Shown: positions 48,706-57,446 of the stretch, piece by piece
Numbering within the stretch: the first letter of the stretch is position 1
Layout: every line of letters begins with the position of its first letter
Origin: Cellulomonas endophytica
GTDB taxonomy: Bacteria; Actinomycetota; Actinomycetes; Actinomycetales; Cellulomonadaceae
NCBI RefSeq assembly: GCF_004123805.1
Contig: NZ_RWJX01000022.1
Span: 1 to 59,859 of the forward strand
Direction: 5' to 3'
DNA: 59,859 nt
Made by a program: the position numbers and the translations under genes
Notes under the pieces: model-generated
The model's input: the letters and a program-made list of their open reading frames with translations, nothing else
Told to the model about the DNA's origin: nothing
The model's database searches: none

Positions 48706-49878
48706 TCACGGCACCGGGCCGGCTCCCGGGTCCTGCGAGGTCGCACCGAGGTCCGGCAGCTGGCCGCGCTCGGCGGCACGGTCGGCCGGGCGCCCGCTGA
48801 GCGTGCCCGAGGAGGAGGCGTCGGCCGAGGCGGCCGAGGCCTCCCGCCGCGCCGCCTCCAGGGCCTCGCGCGGGTCGGCCAGGGCGCTCGGCGGCAGGTC
48901 CTCGGGGCGCAGCGGCGAGGCCTTGCGCGCCCGGCGGCCGCCGGTCGGCCCCGCGTTGGGGTCCTCGTAGCCGGCGGGCGGCGCCACCCCGGTGAAGCCC
49001 TGCGCGATCTGCCCGAGGGCCCCGGACAGCTCCGACGGCAGGAACCACATCTTGTTCGCCGGGCTCTCGGCGATCTTCGGCAACATCTGCAGGTACTGGT
49101 AGGCCAGCAGCTGGGGGTCGGCGTCGCCGCGGTGCACGGCGTCGAAGACCTGCAGGATGGCGCGCGCCTCGCCCTCGGCCGTGAGGATCGCCGCCTGCGC
49201 CGAACCCTCGGCCCGCAGGATCGCGGCCTGCTTCTCGCCCTCGGCCGTGAGGATCTGGGACTGCTTCACGCCCTCGGCGGTGAGGATCGCGGCGCGGCGG
49301 TCGCGCTCGGCGCGCATCTGCGCCTCCATGGCGCCCTGCACGGACTGGGGCGGGTCGATGCTCTTGAGCTCCACGCGGTTGACGCGGATGCCCCACCGGC
49401 CCGTCGCCTCGTCGAGGACGCCGCGCAGCTGGCCGTTGATCTGGTCGCGGCTCGTGAGCGTCTGCTCCAGGTCGAGCGAGCCGATGACGTTGCGGAGCGT
49501 CGTCACCGTGAGCTGCTCGATGCCCTGGATGTAGTTGGCGATCTCGTAGACGGCGGCCCGCGGGTCCGTCACCTGGAAGTAGATCACCGTGTCGATGCTC
49601 ACGACGAGGTTGTCGGAGGTGATGACGGGCTGCGGCGGGAACGAGACGACCTGCTCGCGCAGGTCCACGCCGGCGCGCACCCGGTCGACGAACGGGATGA
49701 GCAGGTGCAGGCCCGCGTCCATCGTCCGGTTGTAGCGGCCGAGGCGCTCCACGAGCATCGCCACCGTCTGCGGCACGATCCGCACGGACCGGATGAGCGT
49801 CACCACGACGAAGAGCGCGAGCAGCCCGACGACGACGAACGTGGCGACCGTCCCCGCGGTGGTTCCGGTGTCGGTCAT
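48706..49878 (-). CDS. SPFH/band 7 (stomatin-like) membrane protein
   Basis: This 390-aa protein has an N-terminal membrane helix (VATFVVVGLLALFVVVTLI) and then the SPFH domain: IVPQTVAMLVERLGRYNRTMDAGLHLLIPFVDRV and VITSDNLVVSIDTVIYFQVTDPRAAVYEI, with LRNVIGSLDLEQTLTSRDQIN. A long helix carries an 11-residue repeat of the form AAILTAEGxxQ in four copies (about residues 195-240). Such proteins form large ring assemblies that organise membrane microdomains or guide proteases. The partner is the NfeD-like protein encoded just upstream on the same strand. Confidence 0.93.
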   Translation of the reverse strand: MTDTGTTAGTVATFVVVGLLALFVVVTLIRSVRIVPQTVAMLVERLGRYNRTMDAGLHLLIPFVDRVRAGVDLREQVVSFPPQPVITSDNLVVSIDTVIYFQVTDPRAAVYEIANYIQGIEQLTVTTLRNVIGSLDLEQTLTSRDQINGQLRGVLDEATGRWGIRVNRVELKSIDPPQSVQGAMEAQMRAERDRRAAILTAEGVKQSQILTAEGEKQAAILRAEGSAQAAILTAEGEARAILQVFDAVHRGDADPQLLAYQYLQMLPKIAESPANKMWFLPSELSGALGQIAQGFTGVAPPAGYEDPNAGPTGGRRARKASPLRPEDLPPSALADPREALEAARREASAASADASSSGTLSGRPADRAAERGQLPDLGATSQDPGAGPVP

Positions 49879-50002
49879 GCGGTGGTCCTCCTGGGGACGG
49901 GGGCGACGAGGGACGGGGCCGGCGGCGCGACGGCCGTCCGGCGGGTCATGACGAGGGCGGGCGCGGGGCCGGCGGGGCCGGCGGGGCCGGCGCTGCCGGT
50001 GG

Positions 50003-50464
50003 TCACGCGGTGACCGGTCCGGTGGCCGTGCCGCCGGTGACCGGGGTCGCGACGACGGCGGTGGCGCCGTCGATGCGGCGGACCTGCACGGGCGCCCCGG
50101 GCTCGAGCACGCCCGGCCCGTCGAGGCGGGCGCTCCACACCTCGCCGGCGAGCTTCACCCGGCCGCCGTCCGCGCTCAGCGTCGCGACGACCGTGGCCGG
50201 CCTGCCCACGAGGGCGTGGACGTTCGTCTCGACGAGGGGCACCCGGTCGCGCAGGTGGCGCAGCATCCAGGGCCGCAGCGTCAGCAGCAGCAGGACGGAC
50301 ACGACCAGGGCGACCACGACCTGACCCACGAGCGGGACGCCGAGCGCTGCGGCCGCCCCGCCGGCGAGCGCGCCGCCGGCGAACATGATGAGGACCAGGT
50401 CGAGCGACAGGACCTCGACGATGGCGCACAGCACGGCGCCCCCGACCCACCAGAGCCACTCCAC
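50003..50464 (-). CDS. NfeD-like membrane protein
   Basis: This 153-aa short NfeD protein has helices VGGAVLCAIVEVLSLDLVLIMFAGGALAGGAAAAL and VVVALVVSVLLLLTLRPWML, then the C-terminal OB-fold ALVGRPATVVATLSADGGRVKLAGEVWSARLDGPGVLEPGAPVQVRRIDGATAVV. NfeD and SPFH proteins act as a pair in membrane organisation. GTG 50464 (VEWLWWVGG) is chosen for the GGAGGGGG upstream; a longer form to 50527 adds only a charged, non-conserved tail. The 124-nt gap to the SPFH gene holds a GGCCGGCG repeat patch and nothing else clear. Confidence 0.88.
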   Translation of the reverse strand: MEWLWWVGGAVLCAIVEVLSLDLVLIMFAGGALAGGAAAALGVPLVGQVVVALVVSVLLLLTLRPWMLRHLRDRVPLVETNVHALVGRPATVVATLSADGGRVKLAGEVWSARLDGPGVLEPGAPVQVRRIDGATAVVATPVTGGTATGPVTA

Positions 50465-50641
50465 CGGGTCCCCCTCCCCGTCGCCGACCTGCGGCTCCGG
50501 TCCCCGGGGCCGCCCGTCGGCGCGCACGTCGTCGTGGAGCCACCGTACCGGTACCAGGGGGTTCGCGGGGGGTCCCTTGACGGACCTGTGACCCTCCCGC
50601 CTCTCAGCGGCGGTCGCCGCGGTGCGGACGCCTCACCGCTC

Positions 50642-50704
50642 CGGCGCAGGGCGGGCGCAGGGCGGGCTCAAGGCGGGCGCAGGACCGGCGCAGGACCGGC
50701 GCGG
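50642..50704. repeat. GC-rich tandem repeats of about 10 bp
   Basis: Imperfect units of CGGGCGCAGG and CCGGCGCAGGA follow each other just outside the stop of the ABC ATPase gene, between it and the NfeD-like gene. Confidence 0.7.
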
Positions 50705-50709
50705 CGGAC

Positions 50710-51525
50710 TCAGCGGGAGGGGCGCGCCCCCGCGAGCGCGGCCGGCAGGGCCCGCGCCGCCCAGCGGCCGCCGCCGTGCTGGACGGCGAGGGGCAGGCCG
50801 AACGTCGAGGAGAGGTTGTCCGCGGTGAGGACCTCCTCGACCGGACCCGCGGCGTGCGCACGCCCGTCCTTGAGGAGCAGCAGGTGCGTGAATCCCGGCG
50901 GGATCTCCTCGACGTGGTGCGTGACGAGGACGATGACCGGGGAGCGCGGGTCGCGGGCCAGCTCGGCCAGCGCGGCGACGAGCTCCTCCCGGCCGCCGAG
51001 GTCCAGCCCGGCGGCGGGCTCGTCGAGCAGCAGGAGCTCCGGGTCGGACATGAGGGCCCGGGCGATCTGCACGCGCTTGCGCTCGCCCTCGCTCAGCGTG
51101 CCGAAGTACCGGGACGCCAGCGCCGCCACGTCGAACGCCTCGAGGAGGCGCCGGGCGCGGTCCTCGTCCTGCTCCTCGTACTGCTCGCGCCAGCGGCCCG
51201 TGTACCCGTAGGAGGCGGTGAGGACGACGTCGAGGACCGTCTCCCCCGACGGGATGCGGTCGGCCAGGGCCTCGCTCGACAGGCCGATCCGCGGCCGCAG
51301 CTCGAAGACGTCGACCCCGCCCAGGCGCTCGCCGAGCAGGTGCGCGGTGCCCGACGTCGGGTGCATGCGACCCGAGCAGACCTGGAGCAGGGACGTCTTG
51401 CCGGCGCCGTTGCGCCCGAGCACCACCCAGCGCTCGCCCTCCGCGACGCGGAACATCAGGCCGTCGAGGATCGTGGTGGCACCGCGTCGGACGGTGACGG
51501 ACTGCAGGTCGAGCACGTCGGTCAT
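50710..51525 (-). CDS. ABC transporter ATP-binding protein
   Basis: This 271-aa ATPase is complete: Walker A VLGRNGAGKTSLLQ (near residue 36), Q-loop area RIGLSSEALADR, signature LSEGERKRVQIARALM (near 145), Walker B LLLLDEPAAGLD and the switch His in IVLVTHHVEEI. No permease gene is beside it. This lone type, resembling ModF/YlmA-like ATPases with an unknown cargo, is common in actinobacteria. It is leaderless (TAGGGT, 7 nt, ATG). Confidence 0.9.
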   Translation of the reverse strand: MTDVLDLQSVTVRRGATTILDGLMFRVAEGERWVVLGRNGAGKTSLLQVCSGRMHPTSGTAHLLGERLGGVDVFELRPRIGLSSEALADRIPSGETVLDVVLTASYGYTGRWREQYEEQDEDRARRLLEAFDVAALASRYFGTLSEGERKRVQIARALMSDPELLLLDEPAAGLDLGGREELVAALAELARDPRSPVIVLVTHHVEEIPPGFTHLLLLKDGRAHAAGPVEEVLTADNLSSTFGLPLAVQHGGGRWAARALPAALAGARPSR

Positions 51526-51532
51526 GCCCGGC

Positions 51533-51538
51533 ACCCTA
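51533..51538 (-). promoter_or_regulatory. -10 hexamer TAGGGT, leaderless start of the ABC ATPase
   Basis: TAGGGT on the minus strand, 7 nt upstream of ATG 51525. Confidence 0.6.
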
Positions 51539-51662
51539 GCCGGGCGCGGCGGCCGCCTCCGCCCGGGCGGCACGGGAGGCCGGCGCGCCCGGTGCGCGCC
51601 GCGACCGCGGCACGGCGGACGTACCGGAGGGACGCACCGGACGGACGGGCCGGGGACCGGGA

Positions 51663-51714
51663 CGGGGGACGGGACGCGGGACGGGACGCGGGACGTGACG
51701 CGGGACGGGACGGC
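51663..51714. repeat. Tandem CGGGACGGGACG-type repeats
   Basis: About four imperfect 10-12 bp units based on GGGACG and GCGGGAC lie in the 214-bp region between the divergent ABC ATPase gene and the next gene, just upstream of the latter's -10. Confidence 0.75.
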
Positions 51715-51727
51715 CCGCCGCCCCGGC

Positions 51728-51733
51728 TAGCGT
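51728..51733 (+). promoter_or_regulatory. -10 hexamer TAGCGT, leaderless start of gene 51740
   Basis: TAGCGT, 6 nt, then GTG 51740. Confidence 0.55.
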
Positions 51734-51739
51734 GGTGGC

Positions 51740-52516
51740 GTGCCCGTCCCCGCCCTCCCGCGCTCGGTCCTGCTGGCCGCGTGGCTCGCCGTGCCCTCCG
51801 ACCCCGCCCGGCTGGTCCCGACGGTCCAGGGCGACGACGAGCCGCACGCCGTCGAGGGCCCCGACGGCTCGGCGGCCGACCTGCGCACGTTCGTGGCGGA
51901 CGTCGCGGCCGACCTGCACGACGTCGGCTGCCTGCTGCCCGTGCCCGGCGAGCCGCCGCCGCTGCCGCCCGCGCTGTCGGCGGCGGCGACCGCCGCGGGC
52001 GAGTGCGTCCTGCTCCGCACCGGGGGCGGCTGCCTCGCCGCCGTGCCGGACGTGCGCCGGTTCGGCTCCGCGCTCGAGCCGGGGCACCTGGTGACCTGGA
52101 CGGTGGAGCGGGTGCCCGACTGGCGCCGCGACCTGCTCGCCCGCCAGGCCACGCTCGAGGAGGCCGACCGCGCGCTGCGCCTGGGCCTGGCCACCGCCAC
52201 GGACGCGCTGACCCGGCTCGACGTGGCGCGCTGGCGCCCGGGGCTGCAGGACGACCTGGCCGCCCTGCGCGACGACCGCGCGCTGACGACCGCCCTGCCG
52301 CCCGGGACGGAGGGGGCCCGCGTCCGGCTGCTCGTCAGCGCCGCCCGCCTGCGCGCCGTCGTCGCGCTGGCGCGCGTGGACGACGGCGCGGCGGTGACGG
52401 GCGGCCAGGTGGACCGGCGGCGCGACGCCCTCGACGAGGTCGACGCGTCCGCCCGTCGCGCCCTGGCCGCCGCCGTCACCTCCGACCTCGGCCCGCTCGA
52501 CGACCTGCCCCGCTGA
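51740..52516 (+). CDS. Conserved hypothetical protein
   Basis: This 258-aa soluble protein of no recognised family has Leu/Ala-rich helices throughout (LPRSVLLAAWLAVPSDPARLV, DLRTFVADVAADLHDVGCLLPVPG, DRALRLGLATATDALTRLDVARWRP, RLRLLVSAARLRAVVALARVDDGAAV). The QVDRRRDALDEVDASARRALAAAV region looks like a surface helix. The GTG is leaderless. Codon use is normal for the window, so it is a real gene. Confidence 0.7.
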   Translation: MPVPALPRSVLLAAWLAVPSDPARLVPTVQGDDEPHAVEGPDGSAADLRTFVADVAADLHDVGCLLPVPGEPPPLPPALSAAATAAGECVLLRTGGGCLAAVPDVRRFGSALEPGHLVTWTVERVPDWRRDLLARQATLEEADRALRLGLATATDALTRLDVARWRPGLQDDLAALRDDRALTTALPPGTEGARVRLLVSAARLRAVVALARVDDGAAVTGGQVDRRRDALDEVDASARRALAAAVTSDLGPLDDLPR

Positions 52517-52538
52517 GGCCACCCCCGTGGGGACGGCG

Positions 52539-53762
52539 TCAGACGAGCGAGCGGTAGATCTCCACGGTCCGCGCCGCGACCGCCTCCCAGGTGAAGTGCT
52601 CCTCCACCCGCCGCCGGGACGCGGCGCCGAACGCCGCCGCCCGCGCGGGGTCGGCGGTCGCCGACGTCAGCGCGGCGGTGAGGTCGGCGACGAACCGGTC
52701 GGGGTCGGTGGGCGTCCCCGTGCCGTCCGTCACCTGGTCGATGGGGACGAGCCAGCCCGTCTCCCCGTCGACGACGACCTCGGGGATGCCGCCCGTGGCG
52801 GTGCCGACGACGGGCACGCCCACGGCCATCGCCTCGAGGTTGACGATGCCCAGCGGCTCGTAGACCGAGGGGCAGGCGAAGACGGTGGCGGCGGAGAGCA
52901 CGGCGACGACGTCCTCGCGCGGCAGCATCTGGTCGATCCAGACGACGCCGGACCGGGTCGCGGCGAGCCCCTCGACGAGCCCGGTGACCTCCGCCGCGAT
53001 GCCGGGCGTGTCGGGTGCGCCGGCGACGAGGACGACCTGGACCTCCGGCGGCAGGCCGGCGCACGCGCGCAGGAGGTAGGGCAGCCCCTTCTGGCGGGTG
53101 ATCCGCCCGACGAAGACGACCGTGGGCCGGTCGGGGTCGATGCCGAACCGGGCGAGGGTCGCCGCGTCGCGCGCGAGGTCCTCCGGGCCCGTCGGGCGGA
53201 CCCAGGCGTCGAGGTCGATGCCGTTGTGGACCACGTGGACGCGGTCCGGGTCCAGGGCGGGGTAGCAGCGCAGGATGTCCTCGCGCATGCCGCCGGACAC
53301 CGCGATGACCGCCGCCGCGCCCTCGTACGCGGTGCGCTCCGCCCAGCCCGACAGCGCGTACCCGCCGCCGAGCTGCTCGGCCTTCCACGGCCGCAGGGGC
53401 TCCAGGGAGTGCGCGGTGACGACGTGCGGCACGTCGAGCAGCAGGGACGCCAGGTGCCCGGCCATGTTGGCGTACCAGGTGTGCGAGTGGACGAGGTCGG
53501 TCGTCGTCCCGTCCTCCCCCGGCGCCGCGACGCCGGCCACCATCTCCAGGTCGACGCCGAGGGTCCCGAGCGCGGAGTTCGCGCCGGCCAGGCCCGCGGG
53601 CACGTCGTACCCGCGCACCCCCGGCTCGTCGCGCGGGCCCTCGAAGCAGTGCACCCGGACGTCGAGCGTGCGGCGCAGCACCTCGCCGAGCCCGACGACG
53701 TGCACCCCCGCCCCGCCGTACACGTGCGGCGGGTACTCCCGCGTGAGCAGGTCGATGCGCAC
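52539..53762 (-). CDS. glgA: Glycogen synthase, GT4 type
   Basis: This 407-aa GT-B glycosyltransferase of family 4 has MRIDLLTREYPPHVYGGAGVHV as the N-terminal signature, HSHTWYANMAGHLASLL, VVTAHSLEPLRPWKAEQLGGGY, and the donor-binding HNGID, VVFVGRITRQKGLPYLL and CPSVYEPLGIVNLEAMAVGVPVVGTATGGIPEVV. Mycobacterial relatives (Rv1212c) make maltose-1-phosphate or extend alpha-1,4-glucan from ADP-glucose. It is divergent from glgC, whose product makes the ADP-glucose. Confidence 0.93.
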   Translation of the reverse strand: MRIDLLTREYPPHVYGGAGVHVVGLGEVLRRTLDVRVHCFEGPRDEPGVRGYDVPAGLAGANSALGTLGVDLEMVAGVAAPGEDGTTTDLVHSHTWYANMAGHLASLLLDVPHVVTAHSLEPLRPWKAEQLGGGYALSGWAERTAYEGAAAVIAVSGGMREDILRCYPALDPDRVHVVHNGIDLDAWVRPTGPEDLARDAATLARFGIDPDRPTVVFVGRITRQKGLPYLLRACAGLPPEVQVVLVAGAPDTPGIAAEVTGLVEGLAATRSGVVWIDQMLPREDVVAVLSAATVFACPSVYEPLGIVNLEAMAVGVPVVGTATGGIPEVVVDGETGWLVPIDQVTDGTGTPTDPDRFVADLTAALTSATADPARAAAFGAASRRRVEEHFTWEAVAARTVEIYRSLV

Positions 53763-53866
53763 CCTGTCCTCCCGTCCTCGCGAGGTCCGCCGGCAGGTCG
53801 GACCCTGCGACGGCGTCAGCGCGTTCTCAGGGGCGCCACGCTAGCGCCGACGGGCGGGTTCGGCCC

Positions 53867-53872
53867 TAGGGT
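53867..53872 (+). promoter_or_regulatory. -10 hexamer TAGGGT, leaderless start of glgC
   Basis: TAGGGT is followed by GTGCCC and then ATG 53879. The GTG directly after the hexamer is too close to be the start. Confidence 0.6.
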
Positions 53873-53878
53873 GTGCCC

Positions 53879-55120
53879 ATGGCAGCGCCGCGCGTCCTCG
53901 CGATCGTCCTCGCCGGTGGGGAGGGCAAGCGCCTCATGCCGCTGACGGCAGCACGCGCCAAGCCCGCGGTCCCCTTCGGCGGCATCTACCGTCTGATCGA
54001 CTTCGCCCTGTCGAACGTCATCAGCTCCGGCTACCTGCACGTCATCGTGCTCACCCAGTACAAGAGCCACAGCCTCGACCGGCACGTGGCCCAGACGTGG
54101 CGCATGTCGCCGCTCCTGGGCAACTACGTCGCCGCCGTGCCCGCGCAGCAGCGGGTCGGCAAGCACTGGTACCTCGGCTCCGCCGACGCGATCTACCAGT
54201 GCCTGAACATCATCGACGACGAGCGGCCCGACATCGTCGTCGTGGTGGGTGCGGACCACGTCTACCGCATGGACTTCTCCCAGATGGTCGACGCGCACGT
54301 CGAGTCCGGCGCCGGGCTCACGGTCGCCGGCATCCGCCAGCCCATCGGGATGGCCGACCAGTTCGGCGTCATCGAGACGGACCCCTCCGACCCGACCCGC
54401 ATCGCCGCGTTCCGGGAGAAGCCGTCCGACCCGGTCCCCGTCCCGGGGTCGCCGGGCGAGATCCTCGCGTCCATGGGCAACTACGTCTTCGACGCGGACG
54501 CCCTCGTCGAGGCCGTGACCCGGGACGCGGAGGACGCCGGCTCCAAGCACGACATGGGCGGCGACATCGTCCCGGACTTCGTGCGGCGCGGGGAGGCCGG
54601 GGTCTACGACTTCATCCGCAACGACGTGCCGGGCTCCGCCCCGCGCGACAAGGACTACTGGCGCGACGTCGGGACGATCGACTCGTACTTCGAAGCCAAC
54701 ATGGACCTCATCGCCATCGAGCCCGTCTTCAACCTCTACAACGACGAGTGGCCCCTCTACACGGGGTACACGGGCCTGCCGCCGGCCAAGTTCGTCCACG
54801 CCGAGGAGGGCCGTCTCGGCCACGCCGCGGACTCCATCGTCTCCCCGGGCGTCGTCGTGTCCGGGGCGCAGGTCAACCGGTCCGTGCTCTCCCCGCACGT
54901 GCGGCTGCGCTCCTTCTCGCAGGTGACGGAGTCCGTGCTCATGGACCACGTGCACGTCGAGCACAACGCCGAGGTCCGTCGCGCGATCCTCGACAAGAAC
55001 GTCGTCGTGCCGGACGGCGCGAAGGTGGGCGTGGACCGCGAGCACGACCTGGCCCGCGGCTTCACCGTCACGGAGTCCGGCATCACCGTCGTGCCCAAGG
55101 GGACCGTCATCAAGGACTGA
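53879..55120 (+). CDS. glgC: Glucose-1-phosphate adenylyltransferase
   Basis: This 413-aa enzyme makes ADP-glucose from glucose-1-phosphate and ATP, the committed step of glycogen synthesis. The nucleotide-binding motif [26 protein letters not shown] is at the start, then [15 protein letters not shown] ([11 protein letters not shown]), [28 protein letters not shown] and the sugar-binding [17 protein letters not shown] and [16 protein letters not shown]. The C-terminal left-handed beta helix begins about residue 300. A strong terminator follows. Confidence 0.96.
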   Translation: MAAPRVLAIVLAGGEGKRLMPLTAARAKPAVPFGGIYRLIDFALSNVISSGYLHVIVLTQYKSHSLDRHVAQTWRMSPLLGNYVAAVPAQQRVGKHWYLGSADAIYQCLNIIDDERPDIVVVVGADHVYRMDFSQMVDAHVESGAGLTVAGIRQPIGMADQFGVIETDPSDPTRIAAFREKPSDPVPVPGSPGEILASMGNYVFDADALVEAVTRDAEDAGSKHDMGGDIVPDFVRRGEAGVYDFIRNDVPGSAPRDKDYWRDVGTIDSYFEANMDLIAIEPVFNLYNDEWPLYTGYTGLPPAKFVHAEEGRLGHAADSIVSPGVVVSGAQVNRSVLSPHVRLRSFSQVTESVLMDHVHVEHNAEVRRAILDKNVVVPDGAKVGVDREHDLARGFTVTESGITVVPKGTVIKD

Positions 55121-55130
55121 GCACCCCTGC

Positions 55131-55183
55131 CCGACGGCCCCGGCCGCGCCCGCCGACGAGCGGACGCCGGCCGGGGCCGTCGG
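55131..55183 (+). terminator. 15-bp perfect hairpin after glgC
   Basis: CCGACGGCCCCGGCC (55131-55145) pairs with GGCCGGGGCCGTCGG (55169-55183), with a 23-nt loop. It begins 10 nt after the glgC stop. Confidence 0.8.
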
Positions 55184-55194
55184 CGTCCGGCGGC

Positions 55195-55200
55195 TACCCT
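55195..55200 (+). promoter_or_regulatory. -10 hexamer TACCCT, leaderless start of serB
   Basis: TACCCT, 7 nt, then GTG 55208. Confidence 0.55.
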
Positions 55201-55207
55201 CCCCGGC

Positions 55208-55942
55208 GTGAGCGCGCCAACGCAGCCCCCCGTCCCGCCGGCCGTGCCCCCCGTCGTCCCGGCCACCGCGCCGCCGCCCGTGCCGTCGCCAACGCCGTCG
55301 CCCGTGCCGCCGCCCGGCAGGCTCGTCGTCATGGACGTCGACTCGACCCTCATCACCGCGGAGGTCGTCGAGCTGCTCGCGGAGCGGGCGGGGACGCGCG
55401 AGGCGGTGGCCGCGGTGACGGAGCGCGCCATGCGCGGCGAGATCGACTTCGCGGCGTCCCTGCACGCGCGGGTCGCCACGCTCGCGGGCGTCCCGACGGC
55501 CGTGCTGGCGGACGTGCTGGCGGAGGTGCGGCTCTCGCCGGGCGCCGTCGAGCTCGTGGAGGGCTGCGCGCGGCGCGGGTGGCCGCTCGGGCTGGTGTCC
55601 GGGGGCTTCGAGGAGGTCGTGGCCCCCCTCGCGGCACGCCTGGGCCTCACCCGGTACCGCGCCAACCGGCTCGAGCAGGCCGGTGGCCGGCTCACGGGCC
55701 GCGTGCTCGGGGCGGTCGTCGACCGGGCGGCGAAGGCCGTCGCGCTGCGGGAGTGGGCCGCCGAGCTCGGCGTCCCGATGGACCGCACGGTCGCCATCGG
55801 CGACGGGGCCAACGACCTCGACATGATCGAGGCCGCGGGCCTGGGCGTCGCGTGGCGGGCCAAGCCCCTCGTCGTGGAGCGGGCGGACGTGTCCCTCACC
55901 GGGCGTCTCGACGAGGTGCTGGCCCTCGCCGACGCGCGCTGA
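55208..55942 (+). CDS. serB: Phosphoserine phosphatase
   Basis: This 244-aa HAD-family phosphatase takes the last step of serine synthesis. Motif I is VVMDVDSTLI (near residue 40), the cap is the helical EVVELLAERAGTREAVAAVTERAMRGEIDFAASL, motif II is GLVSGGF, the Lys of motif III lies in AAKAVALREW, and motif IV is AIGDGANDLDMI. It lacks the N-terminal ACT domains of mycobacterial SerB2. The first 35 residues are a Pro-rich tail instead. The GTG is leaderless, right after the glgC terminator. Confidence 0.93.
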   Translation: MSAPTQPPVPPAVPPVVPATAPPPVPSPTPSPVPPPGRLVVMDVDSTLITAEVVELLAERAGTREAVAAVTERAMRGEIDFAASLHARVATLAGVPTAVLADVLAEVRLSPGAVELVEGCARRGWPLGLVSGGFEEVVAPLAARLGLTRYRANRLEQAGGRLTGRVLGAVVDRAAKAVALREWAAELGVPMDRTVAIGDGANDLDMIEAAGLGVAWRAKPLVVERADVSLTGRLDEVLALADAR

Positions 55943-56006
55943 CGCCTCGGCGGGGGCCGGCACGCCCCTCGTCCGGCGCCCCCGCCGCCGAGCGGGGCCG
56001 CGGCGC

Positions 56007-56540
56007 TCAGGCCGGTGCGCCCACCCGGTCCAGGCGCGCGGTGCCGGCGCCCACGGCGGCCCAGCCGCCCGTCACCTCGAGGACGGCCCAGCCGGCCGTG
56101 GGTGTGCCGTGCCGCACGCGGTCGAGGGCGGCCTCGTCCGAGCCGGGGCCCGCGAGCGCGGCCACGGCCTCCGAGACCGTCGGCTCGTGCCCGACGACGA
56201 GCGCGGTGCGCACCTGCGGCGGCAGCGCCGTGACGAGCCCGACGAGCTCGGCCACGCCGGACTCGTAGAGGGCGTCCCGCAGCTCGAGCCGCGCGCCCGC
56301 GCCCGCCGCGCCCATGCCCTGGCGGACGAGGTCCCACGTCTGGCGGGTGCGCAGCGCGGAGGAGCACAGCACCACGTCCGGCACGAGGCCGGCCGCCGCG
56401 AGCGCCCCGCCGACCGCGCCGGCCTGCCGCCGCCCCTCGAGGGCGAGGGGCCGGGTGCGGTCGGGCCCGGCCGGGTGCTCGGCGCGCGCGTGGCGCAGCA
56501 GGACCAGGCGGCGGGGGCTGTCGGCGGTCACGGGCGTCAT
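56007..56540 (-). CDS. SixA-type histidine phosphatase
   Basis: This 177-aa single-domain histidine phosphatase has the catalytic LVLLRHARAEH near residue 15, CSSALRTRQTWDLV as the second Arg motif, and VVGHEPTVSEAVAALAG as the second catalytic His. SixA proteins remove phosphate from phosphohistidine in signalling proteins in E. coli. Here the target is unknown. ATG 56540 is preferred; no clear ribosome-binding site is visible. It is 53 nt downstream of fabI and may be co-transcribed. Confidence 0.85.
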   Translation of the reverse strand: MTPVTADSPRRLVLLRHARAEHPAGPDRTRPLALEGRRQAGAVGGALAAAGLVPDVVLCSSALRTRQTWDLVRQGMGAAGAGARLELRDALYESGVAELVGLVTALPPQVRTALVVGHEPTVSEAVAALAGPGSDEAALDRVRHGTPTAGWAVLEVTGGWAAVGAGTARLDRVGAPA

Positions 56541-56593
56541 CGTCGCACGCGCCACCGGCCCCGCCGCGGGTCCGGCCGCGGGGGACCTCCCGG

Positions 56594-57361
56594 TCAGAGA
56601 CCCATCGCGTGCACGCCGCCGTCGACGTGCACGATCTCGCCCGTCGTCGCCGGGAACCAGTCCGAGAGCAGGGCGGCCACCGCGCGGGCGGCGGGCTCCG
56701 GGTCCGTGACGTCCCAGCCGAGCGGGGCGCGCTCGGGCCAGCCGCCCTCCATCGTCGCGAAGCCGGGGATCGACTTGGCGGCCGTGGTCCGGATCGGGCC
56801 CGCGGAGACGAGGTTGACGCGGATGCCCTCCGGCCCGAGGTCGCGCGCCAGGTAGCGCGCGGTGGACTCGAACGCCGCCTTGGCCACGCCCATCCAGTCG
56901 TAGACGGGCCACGCGTAGCGCGCGTCGAAGGTCAGGCCGACGACCGCGGAGCCCCGCGTCAGCAGCGGCTGCGTGGCGACGGCCAGCGACTTCAGGGAGT
57001 AGGCGCTGATCTCCAGGGCGGTCGACACGTCGGCCCACTCGCCGGCGAGGAAGTTGCCGCCCATGACGCTCTGCGGCGCGAAGCCGATGGAGTGCACGGT
57101 GCCGTCGAGGTGGTCGGCGTGCTCGCGCACGCGCTCCGGCAGCGCCGCGAGGTCCTCGGCGGAGGTCACGTCGAGCTGGAGCACGGGCGCCGGCTGCGGC
57201 AGGCGCCGGGCGATGGCCTGCGTGAGCCGGAACTGGCGCCCGAAGGACGTCAGGAGCACGGTGGCGCCCTCCTGCTGCGCGAGCCGCGCCACGTGGAAGG
57301 CGATCGAGCCGTCGGTGAGGACGCCGGTCACGAGGAGGGTCTTGCCGTCGAGCAGCCCCAT
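56594..57361 (-). CDS. fabI: NADH-dependent enoyl-ACP reductase (InhA-like)
   Basis: This 255-aa short-chain reductase takes the last step of each fatty-acid elongation cycle. LLVTGVLTDGSIAFHVARLAQQEGATVLL closely follows InhA, and the active site is Tyr and Lys in the YDWMGVAK segment (Y-x6-K). The end of the substrate loop is the AGPIRTTAAKSIPGF motif. It directly follows the fabG-like gene with an 85-nt gap, matching the mycobacterial mabA-inhA order. GGAG lies about 8 nt before ATG 57361. Confidence 0.95.
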   Translation of the reverse strand: MGLLDGKTLLVTGVLTDGSIAFHVARLAQQEGATVLLTSFGRQFRLTQAIARRLPQPAPVLQLDVTSAEDLAALPERVREHADHLDGTVHSIGFAPQSVMGGNFLAGEWADVSTALEISAYSLKSLAVATQPLLTRGSAVVGLTFDARYAWPVYDWMGVAKAAFESTARYLARDLGPEGIRVNLVSAGPIRTTAAKSIPGFATMEGGWPERAPLGWDVTDPEPAARAVAALLSDWFPATTGEIVHVDGGVHAMGL

Positions 57362-57446
57362 GGGGAGGTCTCCGTTCGGTGGTGCGGGACGTCGGTCGTG
57401 GTGGTGCGGGTGGGGCCCGGGCGGCCCCCGGGGCGTCGGCCGGTCG

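Noticed and set aside
49879..50002. A small gene between the SPFH and NfeD-like genes
   Set aside because: The 124-nt gap contains only short frames without a ribosome-binding site or family resemblance.
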